Part shown: positions 11,401 through 23,376 of the stretch, piece by piece
Layout: the number at the start of each line of letters is the position of its first letter
Position numbering within the stretch: position 1 is the first letter of the stretch
NCBI GenBank assembly: GCA_032718565.1
Contig: JAVGVS010000011.1
Location: 5,714,869-5,778,868 of the forward strand
Direction of reading: 5' to 3'
Origin: Distichodus sexfasciatus
Taxonomy: Eukaryota; Chordata; Actinopteri; Characiformes; Distichodontidae
DNA length: 64,000 nucleotides
Notes under the pieces: model-generated
Seen by the model: the letters and a program-made list of their open reading frames with translations, nothing else
Database searches by the model: none
Told to the model about the DNA's origin: nothing
Program-made: the position numbers and the translations under genes

Positions 11401-13368
11401 ATTTTTTTCCTAATTTCGGGGACAGTTTCCTAGAGAGCAACTTGGGGTTAATGGTCTTGCTCAGGGATCCAGAGATGGTAGCACTGAAGGTAGGATTCGA
11501 ACCCACAACCTCTTGATCCAGAGGCAAGTAGCCTAACCACTAGACCACCATCACCCTGTTTAGGTATTTAGTTAACAAAATGTGGCTCAAGCGTGTAATC
11601 AAAAGGTAGAAAGTATTTAGCAAAGAAATTTAGCAAAAGAGAAAAATGTGATTAGTATCTATCCTAACAAGAAGCTCAAACACAGATGTTAAATGTGGTG
11701 TATTCACAATGACCAATAATCACTCACTAAAGTAACAGTAGCACAATATTAGTCAAACCAGCTGTTTTCCCTAAACCATTTGTGTAGGCTGAGCTAAATG
11801 AGTTTTGCAGGGTGAGCTTGTGCTTGCAATTTTTTTTTTCTTCACCCTCTCGCTCTCATCATGAGGCAGCAGTTCCCACCACTGTAGGTCAATCCATGTT
11901 GCTGATGAGTCCACTCCTTGTTTTCCTTCTTCCTGCAGGGCGACAGCTGCTGTCATTTCTTTCAGCTGAAAAACATTTCCTTCTGCGGATGCCATCCAAA
12001 GAACAACAAGTGAGTGCAGCAGAGAGCCTTCATGGTGATGTTGCTTTGCTTCTCGACTGTGTGTTAACTTAGTGAAGATCATTCACGGTTATAGAGGTAA
12101 CAGGGTTAGGACATATTGAGAGGATTAGACCATTTAATGGAAATGAATCAACAATCGGAACCCAAACAGCTAATAAAGGCCAAAATAAAAGGCGATTAAA
12201 CAAGTGCCTGGGGAAATAATGCTGGTCCACGTCTGCTCAGTATTTGGAAATTAGAAATGTTCTTGGGTTTCTGCAAATCCTCTTACATCACAAACACTTG
12301 AGTTTCATGGATTCTGATGCATCAACAGTGACTGACTGCATTTCTTAGATTGGCATTTTCTTGCTTTCTTCAACATTTACTAGTTATACTGTGTAATGTT
12401 ATCCCAGATTGATCAGATTATAATGACTGTTATATACCCTTTTACCTGTGTTACACAAACTGAATGTATTCTTTGCAAAATTTACAGATGAAATGGTCAC
12501 AATAAACTGTTATTTGTGCAGGTATTTTGGACTAATCACCAAACACCCAGCACACCAGAAGTTTGCCTGTCATGTGTTTTACTCGGACGAACATTCGGCA
12601 CATCTGGCTGCATCTGTTGGGTAAGAAACAGTGATTTGTTGCTTTAAGGATATATGTCATTCCATCAATCTGGAACTGGAAATATATCCCACAGGTTTTT
12701 ATTAAAAACTACAGCTCGAAATAATTTAGTGTTCTGGCTGTCATTCCTCTGAACATGTCTATGCTTTTATTCTGATAATTCAAATTGTAAAATGATGTAC
12801 AAATTATGTAGTCCAGATATCAGACCCTCCAGGATTTCGCGATGTTGCAATCGCAATTATTAACGCAAATTCAGCCCATCCTCTCAAATTCATCGCTACC
12901 TTGCAATTTTTTTCATTGCAACTTTTTTCACAATTTTGACCAATCACTGTCCACGACCTCACTTCCTTGTTACGTTTGGAAGACGCAGGAAACATGTTTG
13001 ATAAAAACGCCGTCACAAATAACTAAATGGTTAAGGGTTAGCTAAAATAATAGTGGTTTTTGTTCCCTTCGATTTAATCAATTGTTAAAGAATAAAATTG
13101 CAACAAATGACTTAAAAACACAGCAACTTTCATCACAATATTTTAGAAATGCTGCCGCAAAATCAGGCAATGTTAGGTTGCAACAATCTCAAAAACGGCC
13201 CACGAAATCCTGAAGGAACTGAAATATGAAACCTCTCATGTGTTATGAGCTGAAGTGTTATAATAGCTCTTTCTTTCCCCTGTTGTTAATAACAGGAAAG
13301 CATTTCAGCAGTTCTACAAAGAAAACATTGAGTATTCCTGCCCCACAGAAGACATCTTCCTAGAATGA
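5397..13368 (+). CDS. mapk8ip1: C-Jun-amino-terminal kinase-interacting protein 1 (JIP1), 3' part
   Basis: JIP1 is a cytoplasmic scaffold that brings together the MLK, MKK7 and JNK kinases and links cargo such as APP-family receptors to kinesin-1. Nine exons are visible: 5397-5478, 6435-7427, 7646-7721, 8739-8908, 9004-9107, 10253-10369, 11939-12009, 12522-12620 and 13296-13368. They join in frame into 594 codons plus a stop. Human JIP1 is about 711 residues, so roughly the first 110-180 residues, including the JNK-binding motif exon, are missing upstream. The SH3 region (HRAVFRFIPRHEDELEMEAD) and the PTB region (HFFQLKNISFCGCHPKNNK) match JIP1 better than JIP2. The protein ends in CPTEDIFLE, the kinesin light chain-binding tail. 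Oddities are a GC donor after 7,721 and Phe where human JIP1 has Tyr in that tail. Whether this is paralogue a or b cannot be decided. Confidence 0.93.
6435..7427 (+). CDS. mapk8ip1: mapk8ip1 large central exon (disordered linker)
   Basis: A 993-bp exon encoding a mostly disordered, Ser/Pro/acidic linker. Conserved JIP1 landmarks near its end are LTYDSVKYTLVVDEHAKLEL and RSRKFLNVFV just before the SH3 domain. An acidic run (DEDEEEHDVADDEEE) sits between them. The middle is poorly conserved, as is usual for this part of the family. Several long open frames on the opposite strand are shadows of this GC-rich exon. Confidence 0.9.
7646..8908 (+). CDS. mapk8ip1: mapk8ip1 SH3-domain exons with a GC-AG intron between them
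   Basis: Exons 7646-7721 and 8739-8908 together encode the SH3 domain, from ESFGLFSCIIDGEE to FPAFYAVEVNKDKR. JIP SH3 domains mediate homodimerisation and partner binding. The reading frame only continues if the first exon ends at CAG and the intron starts with GCAGGT. Using the nearby GT instead brings in a stop within a few codons. Human YWYEA in the SH3 core reads LWCEA here. Confidence 0.9.
9004..13368 (+). CDS. mapk8ip1: mapk8ip1 PTB-domain exons and kinesin-binding C-terminus
   Basis: Exons 9004-9107, 10253-10369, 11939-12009, 12522-12620 and 13296-13368 encode the phosphotyrosine-binding (PID) domain. Landmarks are WVKFLGSVQVPYHKGND, AAMQKIAT, VRGVKIIVQD, FGLITKHP and FACHVFYSEHS. In JIP1 this domain binds APP-family tails and other cargo. 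The stop codon is at 13366-13368. Compared with human, the region before the tail reads KENIEYSCPTEDIFLE, one Tyr-to-Phe change inside the kinesin light chain motif. All phases agree. Confidence 0.92.
9681..10182 (-). mobile_element. Tc1-like transposon remnant with intact terminal inverted repeats
   Basis: The two ends are 42-bp inverted repeats that I read as identical, beginning CACTACCAGTCAAAAGTTTG, and the element is flanked by TA on both sides as expected for Tc1/mariner. The minus strand at about 9,796-9,981 encodes the C-terminal end of a Tc1 transposase (TSAQHLWELLQDCW and KAVIKAKGGYFQESKI). The catalytic part is absent, so the copy is internally deleted and non-autonomous. It lies in a mapk8ip1 intron. 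Confidence 0.88.
10779..11130 (+). repeat. DANA-type SINE, full-length copy
   Basis: It has the tRNA-like head TGGCGCAGTGGTTAGCGCTG, the DANA body (CTCACAGCAAGAAAGTCCTG; TTTCTGTGTGGAGTTTGC) and a 3' end of GAATGAATGAATG. Other copies in this window are at 14,422, 56,640, 59,164 and 63,164. It lies in a mapk8ip1 intron. Confidence 0.8.
11353..11556 (-). repeat. tRNA-derived SINE, family C, minus orientation
   Basis: Read on the minus strand it starts with a tRNA-like A-box segment (GGTGGTCTAGTGGTTAGGCT) and a B-box (GTGGGTTCGAATCC), then a body found again at 45,229, 55,147, 58,871 and about 59,370. A short open frame inside it (MPLDQEVVGSNPTFS) is typical SINE noise, not a gene. Confidence 0.7.
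12826..13218. mobile_element. Possible non-autonomous DNA transposon
   Basis: The left edge contains CCAGGATTTCG and the right edge contains its near inverse CGAAATCCTGAAGG, about 390 bp apart. The inside is AT-rich with no coding potential. No clear target-site duplication was found, so the boundaries and superfamily are open. Confidence 0.35.
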
Positions 13369-13701
13369 CTTTTGTTCTGTTGCTTACTTTTGCACAACTG
13401 TCTACACTATTATAAAAAAGTGTTGCATGATGGGTTACAAAAATCTCTTAACATGTCATGCTATAATGTAAATGTCTATTTTAGACAAAGCGTATGTTTA
13501 AAAAGACACAATTTGTGTTTGTAAAGCTGTTATTGGTTACAGTGCAACTCAAGTATCCTTTTAATGTCAAGAAAACATCACAGACCATTCCGAACATCTG
13601 AGGTTAACATGACCATGATAAGGATGTTTTAAAATGCTTTGTGGCTCACAACTGATTTTCATGAGTCATTTATTAAGCTACGGCAAACTTTTTACACACG
13701 G

Positions 13702-13707
13702 AATAAA
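13702..13707 (+). terminator. mapk8ip1: mapk8ip1 polyadenylation signal candidate
   Basis: A canonical AATAAA about 330 bp after the stop codon, at the end of an otherwise featureless 3' untranslated stretch. Confidence 0.5.
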
Positions 13708-13719
13708 TAATACCTCTAA

Positions 13720-16431
13720 ATATTATATGCAGTGTGTTTCTCCATGGACAAATCTAGAGTAATAAAAAGTACAATGGCCCAGTTTACGCTGAGAAACACA
13801 AAAACTAAGCTTGATCTTGCCTGCTTGATCCGGATAGCTTTTAGTCTGCCTCCCTTAAACTCTTGGGTCATATGCACACTTTGCTTACTTCTATGGGATG
13901 TGCTGATATGTCAGTTTTGGTTTTGAAGGGTTAAAATAAGCCAACATATCTCTCCATTTTTTATTTGCCATAAATGTTGTTGGATCTCTGTGTGGTCCGT
14001 GTTTATGTGCTTCAATATTCAAATCTATCAAATTGTTCCATGGATTGAAACACATGTTGGTCAGATCTCTGAATTGCTTATGTAGCCACGACAACCAAAT
14101 ATTTTTGATTTATTTTTTGTTTGTTTGTTTAATACTGTATATATTACAGTGCAGTCTGTATTTAATTGAACAGTTATACAATTTACAGTTGTGCACAAGC
14201 ACAAGGATTTTATAAGAAAAAATGATTATGAGGTCAAATGCAGAAGGTTGGCTTTAATTTGTTTAGATTTACTGCTGCACTGGATGAACCCTATAGCAAT
14301 CATAAGGTACCTGGTGCTAATAATGTGTATTAATTACATTTTTTTATCAATCAAATCTGAGTGAAAAAAAGGAAAACTTGTGCTAAAACTTCATTATTGT
14401 TCCTTTATTTTTAGCCACATTGGGGGCGGCACATTGGTGCAGTGGTTAGCGCTGCGAGAAGGTCCTGGGTTTGATTTCTAAGGGGAGATTAAACAGCATT
14501 TCAGAGAGAAGTGCTCTAAGAATGAGTGAAATAAAAAAAATGTTAGAATAATATTTCAGCAGGACAGTGAATCAAACGTAAAGGTCGCTCTTCCTCATCT
14601 ACCAGGTTTCATCTCAAATCAAGCAGTTATAGACCTGGCGTGTCAAAAGGGAATACTGTCAGTGTTTCAAGATTATTAAACACTGCTCATTGCTCATTGA
14701 CTCTACAACTACTCATCTGAAACGGAAAAGAGATGGGACGACTTCCATTTTTTTTCAAATGATAAAAGGTGATTTGATTCCACTACGGTTCACCCAATGC
14801 AGATGTACACTCTTTACTTTAAAGCTTAAATTCCACAGATGCATAATCATTTTAATTTCAATTACAAATTGTTGTAATATATCTTTAATTGTGCCACGCT
14901 CCAATTCCTTACAGATTGCACTGTGTGTAATGGTCATACAATGATTTTAACGAAGAGTAATTATTATTTTTTATTACATTATTTATGAATCATAAATAAA
15001 GCATATTTAACAAAAGTATTGTACAGCACAGAACATTTACAAATTCCTCATTATGATGGAATATGGTGAATATATTTAAAGGAAATACACTGGACTCCAA
15101 AGCAGGTGGTAAATGATCATTGGAACCCCTTATACTGGACTTGTCTTTCCTCATAGTTCTGACTGTATATTACATACTGAAATACAGCCATGAATTACAG
15201 CTAATGCCTGAAATGAATCATCTGATCCTTTATTCAAAGCCTTTTAGGATGACAGACCCCTTAATAGCACACATTTCTGAGGGAATTAAAGCTTAAGCAG
15301 GACTAGAAATTGTCATACTGAGGTTTGGGGAATTGACTGTCCAGAATACTAACTTTACAATTAAACTGAACATACCAAAATCATGTCAGAAACTGGAATA
15401 TGGGACTTTCTATTGTTTCTGCTCTCATTACAGGGTTAAATATAAATTCATCAAACCATATTGAATGAGTTATATCCTGGACGTGAGGCGCATCCCTCCT
15501 TTCTATGTATTGCACTACATACGGCTTATAACAGTGGCTTTTGCGGCCTTTGTAGTGCATTTAATGTCCAATAAAGAGCCCATTAAGTTCACACAGGTGA
15601 AGAGTAGAGACTAAGGATTAATTCGTTCATGCTTTTGGAAGATAATAAGGTTATTTGGAGTATACGTGTCTTCAGATGAATCCTGTGAATTCACAAATTG
15701 TGCCTATTCTTTTCATTTGTTGTGATTGTTGTATACTGTCTTTTTTGTTGAATGGTCGCTACTGTACTATGGAACTGATAGAATTAAACTCTGTTTGTTA
15801 ATATATTGTCCTGGAGTTTAATTCACAGCATATTGTGCAGCGTCATGGTCACATGGTAACAAAGGCAGGATTCAATATCAGTCTCCTCAAATAGCCCTGT
15901 CTATTTATAACTGTGGGCTGCAGCAAAGGGATGACATATGATTGAGTTTACAGCATCACACATTACTAATGTAGAGAAATGTGGGCATCGGTTTTTGTTT
16001 TTATTTGCAAAGACAATTGTGCAATCAACATTCCTTAATGAAGAACACAATGGAAGTGGACACATTCTGTAATTGTGTTACATTCCATCACATGTGGAAC
16101 CCTTCATATGATATGAAGGTTTATGAGAAAGAAGGTTTATGATAAGAAAATGAGAAGGTGTTTGCTGATTTTATATCCAAATAAATATTAGATAGAAATA
16201 AAGTCAGTCTCTGAGTCGAGTCATATTTGGGGCAATACTGTTTTTAAGGGAAACTACGCATAAAGACGCTTATATGATTAACAATGCATGAACGCTATTG
16301 GGAAAATATTGGTGTTTTAGCACAGCCATGAATTATTCAGTCCCTGTTAGCTCTTAATCCATGATTTCCAAGAGAGATTCTTTAGCAAGGAACGGGGAGA
16401 AGCATTCACCTCCTCCCGCCTGATCGTAATG
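13720..16431. other. Intergenic / 3' flanking stretch between mapk8ip1 and cstpp1
   Basis: AT-rich sequence with no recognisable gene. It holds a DANA-type head fragment at 14,422-14,480. A TTTATT at 16000-16005 is a possible minus-strand polyadenylation signal for cstpp1. Small open frames on both strands around 14,690-14,944 look random. Confidence 0.5.
14422..14480 (+). repeat. DANA-type SINE head fragment
   Basis: GGTGCAGTGGTTAGCGCTGC followed by AGAAGGTCCTGGGTTTGA matches the head of the copy at 10,779, with an internal deletion. The remainder of the element is absent. Confidence 0.6.
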
Positions 16432-19400
16432 CTAATTTTCTGAGGAGTCTGTCTCCTCGGTGGAGCCGTCACTCTCCATTTCGATCCTCTTGCGCTGGTG
16501 GAGAGACTTTCGTGGGGAGGCTTTCCGGGACGGCTCCTTCAGGCCGGCGGCACTGCTGCTGCTGTTGGACGTGGGGCTGATGGCCACCTGAGCAACTCTA
16601 TGGAACAAACATGAACACCATTAGTCCAGTTGTGCATATGTATTAGTCCAACAAGTGCATATGTATAGCAAATAATCACCTCTTGAACCAGTCTTCCAGA
16701 CAACTCTTTAAATTCAGCCATATTTAAGTTTTTTGCTTTAACTGAGCTACTCCAAAAATCCCTAATAGTTCTGCACTTACATTTTATAATCCACATGACT
16801 GGCTGAAAATACATTTGCTATAAAGACTGTGTTATTTACAAGTTCTATGGGAAGTGTATAAAGCAGTGTTTCTTGTTTCAATCTTTTGATCCCATTGTTT
16901 AAAAAAGGTAATACATGGACCTGTAGAGCCTAACTGTCTAACGGTCTGTACTTTTTACAACAATTAAATGAATTTAAAAAGCCGTAAACAAACAGTAGGA
17001 ACATAGAATTCTGTCTACAGTGTACTGTTATAATTCAGGGCTAAACAGCATTCATTTCTTTAATTTTTAGATATAAAAAATAGACATAAAAATTCCATAA
17101 AAGAATTGGGTTGTAAACAGAAAAGGTAAGCATATACACTCAGCTTCAAACTAGCTGTGTTTACCTGACAGCAAATAAATACTCACAGTCTTTCTAACTC
17201 CTGATCCATCTCTGGGTCAATAAGTAGCTCTGACTTGTTTGGAAGGGCACCTGGTAACATAATGATAACAGCAACTGTAAATTAAAGGTTTGGGGGTTAT
17301 AATTTACTGATATTAAATGTATCATTTTTGTAGAAAAAAGCAAAGCTGATCATTGTTTATTGTGCCTCACCAATATCTTGGTTAATTCCCTCATGTTTGG
17401 CTAAAGCCATCAGGAAACTGTAGTAGGATATGCGGGAGGCGCCCTCGAGAATATCCTTAATTGCAGAGACAGATGGATATCTGAGGATGAACATAGAGAA
17501 CAAACACAATCATGGACAAAATAAATGTTTCAGAAAGCTTGATGCAAAGAAAATTTGTTAAAACCACACGACTATTTTTGATTATTCATTTCTATGGTAG
17601 AGATTCTCACTTGTGTTTGAAACGCTCACAGAGTCCTTGAACACACTTAAGAAGAATCAGGGAGTCGACTCCTTCCTGAGTGTCTGTCTCCTCTCCACCG
17701 CCGGTGGACAACGGCTCCGTTGATGTTGAGGTCGGTACAACCACCGCATTGGGGTTCTTCCCCTCAAGCAGGTCCTCATAAATCACCAACACACTGTTGA
17801 GGAACTCTGTCAGAAGCACACATGTGGATTTTAAAAGGCTGGACTTTTGTATCCTGAAGAACTATTAAGAAATAAAGCAATATTTAAAGACAGTATTAAT
17901 ATGGTTGATAACTAATCATGACGTCAAACACCAACTGCAACTCCACAGTGGTGATGGCCAAGGAGGCTATATACCAAGAGATAGGGGCTCTAAAACACAA
18001 ATTGTTCCAGGGAGAGTATCAGAGCAGAAAGTACACAAGCATCCTGTGGTTGTGAACAAGACATTTAAACTTACTGCGCCAAATATACCAAAACAAAACT
18101 TTATCTCTAAACAGATGGTGTGTTTAGATCTGGGTTAAAACAAGTCAGAGTACAAAGAGATAATTACATTATAAACAGATCACACATTAATAATTTGGGA
18201 TAAAATAAAAGCTTTAATATACTCTCATGTGCCAACCTTCATAGTAAAACTGGATTTGGAAAGAGTAGATGAAATCAGAGAGGGACATGAGGCAGTCCAT
18301 GGCATCTTCCATCAGAACGATCCTACCAAAGAGAAAAATAACACACTAGAAGTGATGGTCGATGAACTATGGAACAAATAATCTACTAATTGTGAATGAA
18401 ATACAGGATTGGGAGCACCTGGATTGCAACTGGAACTAGCGTTATTTAGGGGTACATTGTAATACTAAATATGGTTTTGAGGGGGCGAATAGGAATAAAG
18501 AGATGAAAGAAGTTCTCCAACAGTGGACCTTTATATGAGTCACAAGTCTTCATTTTTAGTATCTAAAAATGACTGGACATTTACTGTAACTGCGTCTGTA
18601 ACTAAGTGTTTAACATTATAATTGATACAAAAATACCAATTAAGGAAACACTGTTAGCGGGAGACACAAAGCATCATGAGTCCATTCTAGCTGAGGGAGA
18701 ACAGTTTATTACCTGGCTGTGTTCTGCATCATTTCAGTAGGAAAATCAGGACACAGGAGATGAATCAGTGAACTGTATTCCAAAACTGACAGCAGATCTG
18801 CAAAACAGATGACACGTTTTCAAAACTGTAAACAAACAAATGAGTACACACATAAATGTACACTTACCTCCATTTTTTCCAAGCTGTCGGAAGCACTTCC
18901 AAAAAATGTGGATGAAGGATGCTCTGTTGTGCGGTGTGGCTTTGATGTAGCTGAATTCTCTGAATAGAATGTGATTGCCATTTTTCACACTGCTAAAACT
19001 GCAACACAAGCATGGGCTCTGAATCACCTATTAAACTGTCATCATGTGAAGACTGCCCAAAAACAAGGCAAAATTTTCCACTATATTAACAACAGTCATC
19101 AGTTACAATAAAACAAGACGTCTAGGTAACTTACTATTCTGCAAAATAACGTGCAGTGCCAAACTGGGTGTATTCTTCTCTGTGTTCAAGAAGTTGGGTG
19201 ACAGCATCGTTGAGATAGAACAGCACATTGGTCTCAGCTGAAATGAAAATATATTTACGGCTCCATTTATACATAGTTGTGGAAGAACACATTGCATACA
19301 ATGCATATATATTCTATGCATAAATGCACTGCCTATAAACAAATTACACATATAAAACTACATATACATCATTGCCTATATAAAACTACATACATAACAC

Positions 19401-19559
19401 TGCAAATAGGCAGAAAGAGATGTAGGAATCTAATAGCCATCGTATTTGTGTACTGTGACCTCGGTCTTATTGGACCAAAAGAGATCCAGAATAGTGACAA
19501 TGCAACATACCTAAAAATTCCTCTGTCGTGAGGGTGAAACGATCTGTGTTCATTTTCAT
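16432..19559 (-). CDS. cstpp1: Centriolar satellite-associated tubulin polyglutamylase complex regulator 1
   Basis: The human orthologue (C11orf49/CSTPP1) associates with the tubulin polyglutamylase complex at centriolar satellites and affects microtubule polyglutamylation. Nine minus-strand exons in transcript order: 19559-19511, 19237-19135, 18992-18868, 18797-18713, 18322-18237, 17806-17611, 17480-17371, 17250-17187 and 16597-16432. The total is 984 bp, 327 codons plus stop (human about 331). All phases close. Landmarks are NHILFREFSYIKATPHNR, FWKCFRQLGKNG, HLLCPDFP, VLMEDAMDCLMSLSDF, DLLEGKNPNAVVVPTS, FLMALAKHEGINQ and the acidic tail ESDGSTEETDSSEN. The start is the outer ATG (MKMN); an inner ATG lies two codons on. 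The gene is head-to-head with ckap5. Confidence 0.93.
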
Positions 19560-20989
19560 GTGGCTATGGCGCCTCGGAGTTTACCATTAGTGCTATAGAA
19601 ACGCAGGGAACTGCCTCAGCACCTGGAACCAGCCGCATGGTGCGTCTCATTCGGCTGTCTGCTGCCTACGTAGTGTACTTCAAACAACCTGCCGTAGTGG
19701 TGTTTAATTCCCTGTGTAGGGCCATATGTAATTCTATGTATTTATTTAAACTATAAAGGTCAACATTGCCTCAATATAAAAATATTTAAATGTAGATTTT
19801 GCTAACGAATTTGACAAAATTACTGCTGTGCACATGAGCACAGTGTCAGAATATTTCCTGTTATCCATTTTTGCATGCTACTTGTGGATCTTCTTTGTGG
19901 AGCACAAAAAAAGCAAGTATGTGGACTTCCCATGAGTTGTGGGATCTATTTTTCTGGGATATCATAGCTAAATGAAAAGCAGGTACGGTTGTGCAATAGG
20001 TTGTGCAAGTATCTTGAGTATCTGTCATAAATTCGAAAATATTCAGACAGCAACGAGTCCCAGAAGATGACTTTCCTGGTGATGACATTTTCAGGCCACA
20101 TGTGGGACACTATATAGGGAGGGTACTGTCGATTAAAATTTACCCTGCACTAGCGCACTACTGACGTAGAGTCGGGGTCATGGGCTTCTACTGTAAGGGT
20201 GGGTCTATGGCGCAGAGACAGCGTCTTACAACGACCTCTTGTGGTCGAATTGAGACATTTAAACTACATCTCCTTACACATTTGCTACATCTGAAAATAC
20301 ATTTAAAGACAATTTGAGGTGTGAAGACGATTTAATGCGATTGTTTCTTGGTAATGATTTAATAATGAATTGGTTATAAATAATATTTAGTTAGATTTAG
20401 ATTGCACTTCTATATGTCACTGGACGTGGTGAAAATATTTCCGAACCCTTAATTAAAATTACTAAAAATATTTAAATGTGGACACCAATAATTCGGGCTC
20501 TACGCTTACAACTCTATCCTGGTCCTGGGTCCATGACTTTATTTATGTGCATACTACCAATTGCATTGTATGCTGTACATGCAGGATGGACACAGCTGAG
20601 TTAACTGTAGCCTATGTTTTGCAGTTGTTATGAATTAGTCGAACCAAGACAAATTTTATTGCCATATAATCCAGGAGCACGGTGCAATTTCGAATGTTCA
20701 AGTAAGAGACATTTTCACAGCACAAACAATAGAACTGTGCAGAATATTAGTTCAGTGCCTGTAAAAGACTGTCAGTCACTTCTTCATTCTGACATATAGA
20801 TTAACAACAATGGGAGGTGTTTGAAGACTATTGTTCTAAAATTGATGCATTTTAGTTTTTTAAACAGTTTCAGAACAATAGCCAGAACTAAAAAGGCTCA
20901 TTAAAGCACACGTTTCCTTAACCAATTAATTTGTTTTTGTTTTTTTAACGCATTAAGATGCAATCTAATGTAAATAAAGGCTGCATGCA
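19560..20989. other. Head-to-head intergenic region between cstpp1 and ckap5
   Basis: No coding sequence is recognisable. Next to cstpp1 there is CTGCCTACGTAGTGTACTT (19,662-19,680), and at 20,108-20,122 CACTATATAGGGAGG. Both resemble motifs seen again in the ckap5 promoter region. The cstpp1 promoter should lie just above 19,560, but no TATA box or start site can be fixed. Confidence 0.45.
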
Positions 20990-21560
20990 CCAGAAGGTAA
21001 CCGCGTGCGTCAGCGTCCCGTGCGTGTCCGAAATTACTGCGCGAGGCGTATCCCCTTTCACTCGCGCGCCCCGCCTTCGCCTCGCCGCCCTTTGGGGCGA
21101 CTATTTCGCCATGAGCACTTACACGGCTCACTACTCCCTAGGAAGTGCACACTACTTGGGTCTTTCTGACGTCTGTGTAGTGCGCAACATTTCAAATGCG
21201 GATCCATTTGAGCTTCTGTAAGAAAGACTGAAGGGGTATGCACTCCCTATTTGACTCGTAGCCCACCACACGGGGCGTCACAAGCTGCTTCTCCCAGTCA
21301 TGCGCAAAGCACTACCTAGGGTTTAGGCAACCGTTTGAGACTTACTTACAAGCCAGCACAGTAATGGAGTAATAAACGAGTGTCGGCTCCGGCTTAACAA
21401 CGCAGCCCTGCCCTCCCTATCGGAAAAACAGGTAACTTAATAAAAACCACGTTCGTGTTTTACCAAAGAGAAATATCAGTCGAGGGGAAATGGGCCGCGG
21501 GCATTGATGTGTTTTTTGCGCGGCTTTATTGCTGCGTCTTTACGGCCTGTGTGTGTGTGT
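20990..21560 (+). promoter_or_regulatory. ckap5: CpG-rich putative promoter / non-coding first exon of ckap5
   Basis: The sequence changes from AT-rich to CpG-rich here (for example GCGTGCGTCAGCGTCCCGTG and CGCGCGCCCCGCCTTCGCCT). It lies about 2 kb before the ckap5 start codon, with a splice acceptor at about 23,332 in between. Human CKAP5 has a non-coding first exon, so the transcription start probably lies here. A candidate donor follows ACAG at 21,431, but the exon cannot be delimited. No clear TATA box is seen. Confidence 0.5.
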
Positions 21561-23376
21561 ATGTCTGTGTTGTGTGTCTACGCTGACTGAATGGGTACAC
21601 GATATCAGACATTTCTTTCTGCCAAACAAATTGCTCCTTGCCGTCTTTTTGTGTCACCGGTGTCTACAGACTACACATGTTGTCTATCAGGTCAGAGGTT
21701 TATTCCCTGTCTGACTTTAAGGCGATGTTTGGATTAAAATGGGTGAAAATGGCGAATATGCCAATGCTAAGCTATGCTAGCCAGCCCTGTGCGCTGCGTC
21801 TAACGCAGGCTAGCCTGTTAGCCGCTAAGCTAACTCCACCGTTCATCAGACGCGATGGATGCAGGTTGGTGTCCGGCTTTAACTAGCCGTATGAAAGACT
21901 GGAGTTTCACGCGTTACAAGTAATAATAGCTGTTAATAGAGATGGGTGTTGATTTTTAATATTGTTGAAACGAAGATAAAATATAAATTCTAACGTCAGC
22001 CAGATAAAGCCTGACTGTATAGTTGACATTAGCAAATTAGCCTGTTAGTGGTGGGTGTCCTGCAAGTGATGCCCAACAAGAGCTGAAAAACATAGTTTTA
22101 GCGTTTTCAGTAGTCTCAGAAAAGATCGTTGCATTGTCAGTTAGTGTAAATGAAATCAAGCACGTCGTGCTACAGCCTTTTTGCTGCATGATACAGAATG
22201 TAAACTCGCCCGCCTTTCCTTTTCCATGGCTGATCTCTAAGGGAAGTCTGTGTGATACAGCATCATTTACTTAGATATAAGGAATCGTATGTAAAGTTCA
22301 AGAAGAGATGGTTAGCTTTCCAGGGTCTTAAGATTCAAATATTTCAGCTTTTAAAAATGTTTTCTTTTTGTATACAAATGTACTCTCCTTCCGAAAATCG
22401 CCTCCATCATTATGGAGACTGATATTTCCCATGTAGCCCTATTCATTATTTGTCTACATTTTTTGTATTGCTGTGTACCTTGCAGAAAAAAGACATTGTG
22501 GATTTTCCTCAATTATTATGCAGCCCTTTGTTCAACTTTGCCAAATGTGTTCTCCTCCAACTCTTGGTACAAGCCTAATTTTATACGTCCCTATGTGGTG
22601 AATAGTCAATGAGGGGTTAAAACATTAAATCATGTAAGCACTGGGTTTGTTGTCTTTGTTTGTATGTTCAATAAGTTGTGTTGATGCTGCCTTTTTTGCT
22701 CATGGTTCGTAAAGATTAGATGTGTTTGTTTTTTTGGCTTTGCATGACGTTTAAGTGTTCATAGTGCTGAAGCCTTTAGGCCTGTGTGCTGTTTTTGAAA
22801 AAAATCAATATGAAATCTGAAACTTGTATCCCTGTCTGATGTGCATTAAGGAGCATTAGGGAAACACTCAGTGTGGGCTTATTAGATGGTGACTGTGTTG
22901 AATGCGTGTGCTTAAGTCCAAAATGCTTTTGTCATATATGACAGCAACCACAGCAGCTTTGTTTTTGTTTGTTTGTTTGTTTGTTTGTTTTACTAATGAC
23001 TAAGATTTTTTGCCGGATATCTTCTCTTGATGTACCATTACCTTACATATTATGCACAGTAGTCAGCATACTAATAAACATCTGCATAGAAGTATTCACT
23101 TTTTGGTCTACTATTAATGTTGGTGGTTCACAAATAGAAACATCACTTGCTGTTTATACCCATACCATTTTGTGGTCTCTTTCTCTTCTTGGGTCTATTT
23201 TATGTCTTGGTGTGCCTTATTGTGATCTTTGCATCCTTTTTAAGATGGTTTTCAAAAACACTAAGATGTCATTTCTCTCTCAGCTTTACTGACGAATGAG
23301 ACAATATCCAACAAAATCTTTTTCCATTTTAGGGATTTTTCAGTTGTATAGATAAGGTGAAAACAGAGGAGCCACT

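Noticed and set aside
16539..16814. 91-residue minus-strand open frame overlapping the last cstpp1 exon
   Set aside because: It runs through the intron in a different frame; the true exon is 16432-16597 in the frame ending ESDGSTEETDSSEN.
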